From positions 1-31,555 of the forward strand of contig CAJMLO010000006.1 of NCBI GenBank assembly GCA_905214245.1: DNA of 31,555 bases, written 5' to 3'. The DNA is from an uncultured bacterium (GTDB taxonomy: Bacteria; Bacillota; Clostridia; TANB77; CAG-508). Of this stretch, positions 24,301 to 30,260 are shown in pieces (position 1 is the stretch's first letter; the number at the start of each line of letters is the position of its first letter). The notes beneath the pieces are model-generated. The model worked only from the letters and a program-made list of their open reading frames with translations, was not told where the DNA came from and ran no database searches. A program made the position numbers and the translations under genes.

Positions 24301-26456
24301 ATATTCCCATTAAGAACATCTGAAAATACTTTTACATCATATATTCCCTTTCCTGCAAAAATTCCCTCATCAAAATTATCCTGATACACATCAGATATAG
24401 CATTTGTGTATGAATCTGTTCCACCAAGTCCTGCATATAATTTTGTAAATAATGTTTTTTGACTGCTTGCAAGATCTATTCCAACACGAGGTTGCATTAT
24501 TCCATACCCATCTATAACAACGTTTCTTTCCTCGTTTAATTTTGGCATATTCAAAATATGAGCCATTGCCCCAATCAGTTCAAGCCCAGTGTTTAAAACA
24601 AGTGCAGTATCACTATCAAGAGTAATAATATATTTTATATTTGGCACTAACTCTTTTTGCTCTTCAAGCGTATTTACTAAGAAGGGATTTTCTATATTTT
24701 TTAGAATGTATTCATTAAATTGATTAAGCATACCACGCTTTCTTTCCCATCCTATAAAACACTCTTCTTTATCATTCCAAACTCTTTTTCTATAAATAAA
24801 ATGAAATTTATTTAATCCCTCATTTTTATATTTATCATTTAGCTGTTTTACAAGCTCAAGCCCTGACTTTATAACTTCCTGATCATAGTCTTCTTGTTCT
24901 TTATCACTTTGTGCACAATCTCCTAAAAGAGCAAAATATATATTTTCGCTTTTATTTGCCAAATAATATACTTCAAGCTTATTAAACATTTCTTCTACTT
25001 TTTCTTTATCCTTTATTATTGTTGGTATAACAACAAATGTAGAATACTTCTTTGGCACTCCATTTTGAAAATCTATTTTTGGAATCAATTTTGGCTTAAT
25101 ACATTTTCCTAAAATATATTGTATTATCTGTACAACTACTTTCTCTATTGGAATATACATTAAAATAATTGATATAACAAAGTTTAAAACACTATTTGTT
25201 TTTGAATATACATACGTTCCAATAATCAAAGTTATAATTAATGAAATTATTTTTTTTGCAAATATATATAATTTCATTTTAAAAATATTACTTCTTTTGC
25301 TACGACTTTTATATTGAAGCAAATCAAAAAGTTCATTTTCACCTTCAGCTTCAAGTAAATAATATCCAATGTGGCTTTTTTTATTTTCTTTATCATCACT
25401 TAAATTTTTATTTGCAAGTTCTAAACACTTTTTTGCAATATAAATTTCAGATACCCTTGTTTTCTTTGCAAGTTCTTTAACTCTATTTCTATAATATATC
25501 TTTGTTTTGTAATCCATATTTTCATACACATTTGCTGGATCATGTTTAAGTATTTCTTCAACTTGGTTTATTTGTTCAAAAATATCTGCAAAATTTACTC
25601 TTTGAAGCATTTTCATACTTGTAATACAATTACCAATTGTAACTTTTTTAACAGCAATATCAAAATGTTCCTTTTCTATTGCACTTTCAGTATCAGTTCC
25701 TGTTTTGCCGACCTGCTCTTCAAGTATATTTAAAAATGGATACGCCTTTTTACCATATTTCTTTAATCTATACGCCATATATTCAATAAAAGGATATTTC
25801 ATTTCTCCATATTCTTTTACATTAGATTTATATACATCTACATTCTTAAAAACAAGCTCATCTCTTTTCTTATCTTCAACAAGCCTTTCCAATATATTCT
25901 CAACTTTATATTTTTGAGCTTGAGATGAATATATCTTTTCACAAACACTACGTATATTTTCAATAAGGGCAAGTTGAAGAAAGGTTTTCATGCTCCATAT
26001 TTCATCCATGCTTAATGTCTTTTTGCTTTGATATGCATTTAAATAGTCCTTCAAATCATATACTGTAAGTTTTGCATCTGTATATGCTACTATCTCTGAT
26101 GCAAGTACATATATTCTCGCAAAACCACTATATTGTCCATTTGCAATTCCATAATAATTTATATACTTTTTTAAACTTAACTCTTTTTCTATACCTTTTA
26201 CTGTCTCCTCAATAATATAATAATTATCAAGAAGCCATTCTCCTGCAGGATGAATAGGAATTTTAAGTCTGATATTTTCATTTAAAATATCATATGTTTG
26301 TGAAATAAAATCAAAATTTTCCTTTAACCTTGGAATAGGGTAAGTTTCTCTGCTACTTTTTTTAGTAAGCTGATTATCTAAAGCTAATTGTTGCAAATAT
26401 TTTTCCAAAGCCTGCTTTTCAAGTATTGCTCCCTTTATACTTAAATATTCATTCAA
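18321..26456 (-). CDS. Cyclic beta-1,2-glucan synthase-like giant protein (GT84-GH94, NdvB/ChvB family)
   Basis: About 2711 aa, close to the roughly 2800-aa rhizobial and Brucella enzymes. Order: N-terminal helical domain with IPHPAGEWLLDNYYIIEE; membrane helices near 394-447; glycosyltransferase core with DSD near 610, HDLLEG near 727 and RLHRWTRGD near 760; more helices near 785-835 and 920-965; glucoamylase-like domain (EARQASIVAIAK near 1178, LPWGISEAAFN, YASILA); two beta-sandwich parts (GYGGFSKDGKEY near 1919); and a C-terminal GH94 phosphorylase-like (alpha/alpha)6 domain with SGGAYGFRDQLQD near 2254 and GSGDWNDGF near 2389. The family makes cyclic beta-1,2-glucan. Start is uncertain: TTG 26456 has AAGGAG 10 nt upstream and fits homologues; in-frame ATG 26525 and TTG 26537 overlap cwlD without a good site. 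The site lies inside a 17-bp stem. Confidence 0.88.
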   Translation of the reverse strand: MNEYLSIKGAILEKQALEKYLQQLALDNQLTKKSSRETYPIPRLKENFDFISQTYDILNENIRLKIPIHPAGEWLLDNYYIIEETVKGIEKELSLKKYINYYGIANGQYSGFARIYVLASEIVAYTDAKLTVYDLKDYLNAYQSKKTLSMDEIWSMKTFLQLALIENIRSVCEKIYSSQAQKYKVENILERLVEDKKRDELVFKNVDVYKSNVKEYGEMKYPFIEYMAYRLKKYGKKAYPFLNILEEQVGKTGTDTESAIEKEHFDIAVKKVTIGNCITSMKMLQRVNFADIFEQINQVEEILKHDPANVYENMDYKTKIYYRNRVKELAKKTRVSEIYIAKKCLELANKNLSDDKENKKSHIGYYLLEAEGENELFDLLQYKSRSKRSNIFKMKLYIFAKKIISLIITLIIGTYVYSKTNSVLNFVISIILMYIPIEKVVVQIIQYILGKCIKPKLIPKIDFQNGVPKKYSTFVVIPTIIKDKEKVEEMFNKLEVYYLANKSENIYFALLGDCAQSDKEQEDYDQEVIKSGLELVKQLNDKYKNEGLNKFHFIYRKRVWNDKEECFIGWERKRGMLNQFNEYILKNIENPFLVNTLEEQKELVPNIKYIITLDSDTALVLNTGLELIGAMAHILNMPKLNEERNVVIDGYGIMQPRVGIDLASSQKTLFTKLYAGLGGTDSYTNAISDVYQDNFDEGIFAGKGIYDVKVFSDVLNGNIPENTVLSHDLLEGCFLRCGLVTDVMLMDGYPANYKSFKTRLHRWTRGDVQILGWLKNKSLNLISRYKILDNLIRAIFPVMAVISLIYFICLSIKYNTNLWPIFVLLFASVIAGEIMQIINRIIFKKDDESSQKTFNRQIGMTFATWIRAILEILLLPDKAYTTANAVIKASYRMNISKKHLLEWTTSEEADRQSKKTLISYYQSMIANVVIGIIGLIIAFISKLYGIKIFLEVLSALWLIAPFIMYILGKNIEKKDAITKLDKNEKEYLYDVGKRTWLFFKSYLNEKGNFLPPDNYQEDRNPKVVYRTSSTNIGLGLLAVVSSYDMGYESKIDTINLLEKMINTIMRLSKWNGHLYNWYNIENLEPLIPRYVSTVDSGNFIGYMYVVKQFLINTKVETVEKRSENDGLDVQKIETMIQNIDNIIQNTDFSILYSEENKIFSIGYNVEENMLTDSYYDLLASEARQASIVAIAKKDVPAKHWYSLNRSLTILNKYKGLISWSGTAFEYLMPNVNILQEEGSLLSESCKFAIMSQMEYAKKLNLPWGISEAAFNLRDLNNNYQYKAFGIPWLGIKRGLGDEFVVSPYASILAITQKPKEVYDNLKRLEDYGMYQKYGFYESIDYTPSRLKLNEQYATVKTYMAHHQGLILLSLNNLFNQNILQKRFMQNPEMSAVEILLEERMPQNVIITKEEKEKVEKIKNVDYESYYQREYNKIDEDLQPINMISNNEYKIITNQYGNGYSMYKNMLINRYKETDDEEQGIFFFIKNIKTKRIWSSSQKSYLAPADKYNIVFSPDKSIFVRQDGDIETVTKISIMPDEPIEIRSITLKNNGNMDETFELTSVFEPVLSSKEQDYAHKVFNNLFLRYEYIDENGSILVKRNHRGKDEKDMYLGVNLYTKSDTIGDLEYEIDKEKFTGRGNLGLPRAVKDELPLSKKIGAVTDPIIAIKRTVTIKPKEKVSFYLIITASDDREIVLNRINDNLNEEKILRKLEYTRAKMEAENMYLAVKGKEIEVYQKMLRYLIYQNPLKMMMLKNSPKEYKEIEELWKYGISGDLPILLVYIKSINDIDVVKQCIKAYDYFRIKNIKVDLVILNEEKKTYENYVLEEIQNAILDANLGFMQNVNGGIFVLNQLDAKETQFLEYRANLILRANLGEIERQINDFEEEYLSKLKNIGNDPSHQVFEEDEVTRKNINDEKLLYNNGYGGFSKDGKEYHIFVNKYNRTPTVWSHILANKKFGTVTTENMGGYTWYKNSRLNRLSAWNNNPIIDVPSEVIYLKNMKTDRTCSLGLNPMPDENDYEIIYGFGYAKYCHTSSGINQNLKMFVPKEDTNKVQILHLENKKAEKQILKMIYYIKPVLDEDEIKSKGFLKLKYQSNLNLLTMENTSKPENKTIMYVSCSEKIESYTGSKKSFMGKGTIANPDGINKAQLDNASSIGKEGCIAIQISVELEALEQKDIVFVMGAEENFAECQDKAYQYTNISYAKNQYEKTKKYWRELLDKLQVKTPIESANIMLNGWLMYQTICSRLYARSGYYQSGGAYGFRDQLQDTIGTKYLDVNMTRNQIIKHAGHQFLEGDVEHWWHDETQRGIRTRFSDDLLWLVYLVEEYVGFTGDNSILDEETNYLQGPILEQGEDERYDKYQQSDVKENIFAHCQRAIQKAMSFGENGLPKIGSGDWNDGFSTVGNKGKGESIWLGFFMYKILANWIPICKKRGEDESAIKYEKIMQDLKKALNTAGWDGRWYRRAFMDDGNILGSLQNEECRIDSIAQSWATISNAGDNDKKYISMESLEKHLIDRENGIIKLLDPPFEKSKLEPGYIKSYLPGTRENGGQYTHGAIWAIIAETMLGFGEKATEYFRMINPIEHSRTKEEGLKYKVEPYVISADVYGAYNLAGRGGWTWYTGSSSWMYEAGIKYILGLNIEENTLKLNPCIPSNWPEYSIRYKFGESIYNIKVSNPNHKNTGISSIKLNGEDVETKEIKLVKTGGIYNVEAII

Positions 26457-26519
26457 AAAAATTCCACTCCTTGCTATAAAATATGTTTTATTCATATTTT
26501 TCCAAGGAGTGGAATTTTT
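26457..26519 (-). terminator. 17-bp inverted repeat between cwlD and the glucan synthase (terminator/attenuator)
   Basis: AAAAATTCCACTCCTTG (26457-26473) and its exact complement (26503-26519) enclose a 29-nt loop. On the minus strand it begins at the cwlD stop codon and ends in a run of seven Ts, the form of a rho-independent terminator. Its 3' arm contains the AAGGAG Shine-Dalgarno site of the next gene, so readthrough RNA would have this site masked. Confidence 0.75.
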
Positions 26520-27231
26520 ATTCATAAAAATAATCAATTATACCATTATAAATTCCCCATGCAAGCTTATTTTGATATTCATCAGAAAGTAATAATTCTT
26601 CTTCATCTGGATTTGATAAAAAACCACACTCAACAATACTTATTGGAATTTCTACATGTTTCATAATATACACTGTATCAAGTTTCATTGCAACTCGCTT
26701 ATTCTCTTTTTGAATAGCATCATTTAAATTTGTTTGAATAGATTTTGCAAGTTTCATACTTTTTTCATCTTTTGGTTTGTAAAAAGTTTGCCAACCATCA
26801 TATTGTGACTGAGGAATTTTATTTAAATGAATTGAAACAAAAATATCTGCAGATGACTCGTTTCCTATCTTCACCCTATTTCTAATATCAGATATTTTCT
26901 TTTCTCTTAAAGTATTTTTATCAATGTCATATATTGCATTTTCATCACTTCTTGTAAGAATTACAGTTGAGCCACTTTGTTCAAGAAGAGTCTGTAGCTT
27001 TAAAGCAATTTTCAAATTTGTTTGTGCCTCTGTTGTACCGTGATGAGCTCACTGCACCGTTCATCTGGAACTCCGATGACCTGCGTCAATTACAATTACC
27101 TTGTTAGATACAGGAAGTGACACTGTTTCTTTTGTTTTTTCTTCTTTTGCAATTTGAAAACTAAAAACAAATAACGAAATAAATACCATTCCAAGTATAT
27201 TTAGCAATCTTTTTTTATTTATAACAATCAT
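26518..27231 (-). CDS. cwlD: CwlD-type N-acetylmuramoyl-L-alanine amidase, disrupted by three +1 insertions
   Basis: Read literally, the frame from ATG 27231 meets two TGA stops just after VIVIDAGH, and only the part from 27015 is open to the stop. Removing single bases at 27075, 27059 and 27040 gives a continuous 236-aa Amidase_3 protein with DAGHGVPDEGAVSSSGTTEA joined to TNLKIALKLQ. Features: N-terminal signal anchor (about 8-26), zinc ligands His in DAGHG and Glu in PDEGA, then VSIHLN, and catalytic Glu in SIVECGFLSN. CwlD strips stem peptides from spore cortex muramic acid to start muramic-lactam formation. The insertions hit exactly the zinc-binding region. RBS AGGGG before ATG 27231. 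Either a true pseudogene or a sequencing artefact. Confidence 0.82.
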
Positions 27232-27241
27232 AAAAACACCC

Positions 27242-27270
27242 CTACATATATTTTATATAAATATATGTAG
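27242..27270 (-). promoter_or_regulatory. Perfect hairpin in the cwlD leader
   Basis: CTACATATATTT/AAATATATGTAG, 12 bp with a 5-nt loop, lying directly upstream of GGGGTGTTTTTATG. The Shine-Dalgarno purines abut the 3' arm. It could terminate transcription from the preceding pilin gene or modulate cwlD translation. The remaining 27271-27376 stretch is AT-rich with no gene. Confidence 0.5.
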
Positions 27271-27376
27271 AGGCTGTTAATTTATGAATTTATATTATCA
27301 TATTAACCTCATATATTTAATATTCCCGTTTTTCTTTTTTTATTTTTCTTTTATTTAATCAATTCAAATTTCATTT

Positions 27377-28845
27377 CTATACCCATGATACAGTTCCTGC
27401 TGCGTCCATGTAATGTCCTCCGTATGACGGATGAAGATATAGCTGTACAGATTGACCTGCTGACAAGTAAGTAGAACCATATAAAAAATAATTGTCTCCA
27501 GCTTCTAATATTTTTGATCCATTGCTCATCAAAAAAGCATTACAATTTCTATTTCCTCGTCTATCAAGTGCGATCATCCATACATATGTTGTTGATTTTG
27601 GAGCTGTCCATGACCATACTTGTTTATCACTAACTCCATCTGTATGTGCAGTAAGTGCCCCTGTTGTTATATGCTGATATAGATTTCCCACACTTGAAAT
27701 TGGAACTGTAATTTCTGGATATCCCATTTGACCTGTAGTTATATATACTCCCTTTGGAATTCTAACATATATTGTTTTTCCATTATCTCCAATTCCTGTA
27801 GAAATTGAACTTGTATATGCAGCTTTACTTCCTCCAAGATAATTTAATAGAGTAGTCTTTTTTATTCTTGCTTCAGGTGCCCAGCTTGCTCCATTAGAAA
27901 AATATGCTCCTTCTGGAAGAGAATTTATTGCATAATAATCCGAACCTTCTCCCATACTTCCATATTGTGCTTGTCCTCTATTTACCATTGTTCCTGTTAC
28001 TTTTTTTCCTTTTACATATGCTGTATAACCACTAAGTATTTGACCTGCTCCTGCATTTGCATCTGATGTAAATGTTCCCATTATTCCTGCTTTTCCATCA
28101 ACTCGTCCTACATTCACTCCATATTTTATGTTCCCTGCATTTAACCCTGCAATATTTCCTGTTATCTTCGAGTCTTTATAATAATATCCTGGTACATTAT
28201 ATTGATTACTTATTGTAACTAATGCTTGTGTTGCATCTGCAGGATGCTGTCTAACGTCTATTGTTTCATATCCACTCCAAGCAACTGTCTTACCAGTATA
28301 ATTTGACATTTTTCCAGTTAGACCAACTCCTTTTGAATTTGAAAAAGTACTGCCTGCAAGTACTTGTTCCTCTGTAGCTGTTCCAGTCGCCTGCTTTGCC
28401 TTTAACTCTTCATTGGCTTTATTAAGTTCATCTTTTTGCTTATTTAATTCTTCTATCTGCTGTTTTAAATTATCTATAATTTCTTGTGAATCTTCATCTA
28501 TCTCATTTCCAACTCCACCTGCCATCATATTTTCGTATTCTTGCATCAGCTGATTTGTCTTTGCTTCTGATTCACTTATCGTTCCTTTTGTTTTACCGCC
28601 TTGCTCTTTTGCTTTTTTTAATACTCCGTTTTCTCCAAACATTGCATTAATACTTATCGTTCCAAGTATTAACATTACTGTAATTGTTACTGCGAGTGCT
28701 ACTAGTGTTATTCCCTTTTCTCCATTTTCTTTTACTTGTAATTCTCTTTTAGCTAACTGATATTTTTCATTTCTTTTTGTAAAATGTCTTGTGTGTGTGT
28801 GTGTGTGTGTGTGTGTACAGTCTCAAGGCTTTCAAGTTTTTTCAT
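27377..28845 (-). CDS. Pilin-like surface protein with coiled coil and tail-fibre-like repeats; out of phase through (AC)13
   Basis: The body is open from 27377 upstream through the repeat, but its only plausible start, ATG 28845 (AGGAG 10 nt upstream), is 2 bases out of phase. With 12 or 15 AC units the protein would be about 488 aa with a 44-residue leader, unusually long, containing His-Thr repeats and ending EKG before ITLVALAVTITVMLILGTISI, a prepilin-like helix. Then comes a coiled coil (QQIEELNKQKDELNKANEEL), and repeats of the type GKKVTGTM/GVGLTGKM, which resemble phage tail-fibre and baseplate adhesin repeats. The C-terminal about 170 aa (YVRIPKGVY, YLHPSYGGHYMDAAGTVSWV) is beta-rich and unrecognised. 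No DGR-like region is seen. The first ATG inside the body without a leader (28675) lies within the helix and is unlikely to be used. Confidence 0.75.
28791..28816 (-). repeat. Dinucleotide tract (AC)13 near the start of the pilin-like gene
   Basis: Thirteen exact AC units on the coding strand, ten codons after ATG 28845. Codon arithmetic puts the downstream frame in phase only when the unit number is a multiple of three; 13 gives early termination after about 30 codons. Confidence 0.9.
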
Positions 28846-28879
28846 TTTTCATCTACTCCTTCGTTTTTTTCTTTTCTAT

Positions 28880-28908
28880 AAAATATCACATTAATATATT
28901 TTTTTCAA
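28880..28908 (-). promoter_or_regulatory. Probable promoter for the pilin-like gene
   Basis: Minus-strand TTGAAA (28908-28903), 17 nt, TATTTT (28885-28880), 35 nt upstream of ATG 28845. Confidence 0.6.
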
Positions 28909-28948
28909 TACATTTATAATTATTTTATATTACGTGACATTGAATTAA

Positions 28949-28977
28949 TTGTTATATTATTAACAAAAGTATATTAT
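28949..28977 (+). promoter_or_regulatory. Probable promoter for ddh
   Basis: TTGTTA (28949-28954), 17 nt, TATTAT (28972-28977). It would give a leader of about 110 nt before GTG 29096. Confidence 0.5.
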
Positions 28978-29010
28978 TTTTAGAAGTTTTGTTTTTGAAT
29001 TAGCAAAACT

Positions 29011-29096
29011 TGATAAGTTGGGATTTCTTCTTTTAAAATTTATCTTATCATATCATTCTTTTAATCTCATATTATTTAAAAAGGAGGTATGATAAG
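29011..29096 (+). promoter_or_regulatory. ddh leader with mutually exclusive pairings
   Basis: CTTATCATA (29044-29052) is fully complementary to TATGATAAG (29088-29096), which sits between the Shine-Dalgarno site and the start codon, and its first seven bases also pair with TGATAAG at 29011-29017. Two alternative hairpins are therefore possible. No known riboswitch consensus is recognised. Confidence 0.35.
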
Positions 29097-30079
29097 TGGA
29101 AAAAATAAAAATTGGAATTTATGGATATGGAAACCTAGGAAAAGGTGTTGAACTTGCTCTAAAAAATAGTCCTGATATGGAACTAAAAGGAATCTTTACA
29201 AGAAGAAGTCCAGATTCTATATCGACATTGTATCAAGACTCAAAAATATTTTCAGTAGATAATGCATCTTCAATGAAAAATGATATTGATGTTATGATTT
29301 TATGTGGAGGTTCAGCAACAGATTTGCCTAAACAAGGGCCAGCTATTTGCAAAATGTTTAATACTATAGACAGTTTTGATACACATGCCAAAATACCTGA
29401 ATACTTTTCTGTTATGAATAAAACCGCAAAAGAAAATGATACATTATCACTTATTTCTTGTGGATGGGATCCAGGATTATTTTCATTAAATCGTTCTTTG
29501 CTTGATTCAATCCTTCCGATTGGAAAGAACTATGTATTTTATGGTAGAGGCGTAAGTCAAGGACATTCTGATGCACTTAGACAAATTGCTGGTGTAAAAA
29601 ATGCTATTCAATATACTGTACCATATGATGAAGCTGTTGCTTCTGTAAGAAACAAGCAAAATCCTGAGTTTAAGTCGGTACATGATATGATGTGGAGAGA
29701 ATGTTTTGTTGTTTTAGATGGAACGGTAGATGCAGATACAGTTGAAAAAGAAATTAAAGAAATGCCAAACTATTTTAGTGATTACAACACCGTAGTACAT
29801 TTTGTTTCTGAAGAAGAACTAAAAGAAAAACATAGCAAAATGTCACATGGTGGATTTGTTTTAAGAAGTGGCAAGACAAGTGAAAATATAAATCAAATAG
29901 CTGAATTCTCGCTAAATTTAGATTCAAATCCTGAATTTACTGCAAGCGTTTTAGTAGCATATGCTCGTGCTATTTATAGATTAAGAAAACAAGGAAAAAC
30001 AGGAGCTATCACTGTATTAGATATTCCTGCAGCACTTCTTTCTACTAAAACACATGATGAAATCTTAAAAGACATTTAA
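29096..30079 (+). CDS. ddh: meso-Diaminopimelate D-dehydrogenase
   Basis: 327 aa, normal for Ddh. NADP-binding start IKIGIYGYGNLGKGVE, then ILCGGSATDLPKQGP, NTIDSFDTHAKIP, LISCGWDPGLFSLNR, FYGRGVSQGHSDALRQI and MSHGGFVLRSGKT, all characteristic of the family. It converts tetrahydrodipicolinate to meso-DAP (or back) with NADPH and ammonia, a one-step route to lysine and peptidoglycan precursors. Start is GTG 29096 with AAAGGAGG upstream. Monocistronic, followed by a structured repeat and convergent with the GGDEF gene. Confidence 0.96.
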   Translation: MEKIKIGIYGYGNLGKGVELALKNSPDMELKGIFTRRSPDSISTLYQDSKIFSVDNASSMKNDIDVMILCGGSATDLPKQGPAICKMFNTIDSFDTHAKIPEYFSVMNKTAKENDTLSLISCGWDPGLFSLNRSLLDSILPIGKNYVFYGRGVSQGHSDALRQIAGVKNAIQYTVPYDEAVASVRNKQNPEFKSVHDMMWRECFVVLDGTVDADTVEKEIKEMPNYFSDYNTVVHFVSEEELKEKHSKMSHGGFVLRSGKTSENINQIAEFSLNLDSNPEFTASVLVAYARAIYRLRKQGKTGAITVLDIPAALLSTKTHDEILKDI

Positions 30080-30090
30080 TCCTTTACTTG

Positions 30091-30220
30091 AACAAAGCGA
30101 CTTTAGGTCGCCCTTTGTTCAAAGCCGATTTGAGTTTTCGACTACAAGTAGAAAATCTCAAAGGCGATAGCGATTGTAGCATTTTCGTATACTATGAATT
30201 GGGAAATTTCATAGTATACA
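30091..30220. repeat. Structured dispersed repeat, copy 2
   Basis: Core nearly identical to 17656 onward. The first hairpin pairs better here (GAACAAAG/CTTTGTTC) and the inner arm changes keep pairing (CTAC/GTAG in place of CTAA..GGAG). The terminal hairpin GTATACTATGAA/TTCATAGTATAC is a perfect 12-bp stem of different sequence from copy 1. Same orientation, again directly beyond the terminator of a minus-strand gene. Confidence 0.75.
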
Positions 30221-30222
30221 AA

Positions 30223-30253
30223 CAAAGAAAATCATAAACTGATTTTCTTTGTT
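30223..30253. terminator. Terminator hairpin between ddh and the GGDEF gene
   Basis: ACAAAGAAAATCA/TGATTTTCTTTGT, 13 bp with a 5-nt loop, between convergent stops. The following T-tract on the minus strand is interrupted (TTTG), so efficiency is uncertain. Confidence 0.65.
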
Positions 30254-30260
30254 CGCAAGT

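Noticed and set aside
26525..26537. Start of the glucan synthase overlapping the cwlD stop
   Set aside because: In-frame ATG/TTG exist but without a Shine-Dalgarno site, and the encoded extra residues are the inverted-repeat sequence; TTG 26456 is preferred, although not proven.
27377..27500. Possible third DGR variable region at the end of the pilin-like protein
   Set aside because: GC is a little higher there, but the sequence does not match the VR edges (no CTGAATGAA or GGCCTCCATTG equivalent) and there is no paralogue to compare.
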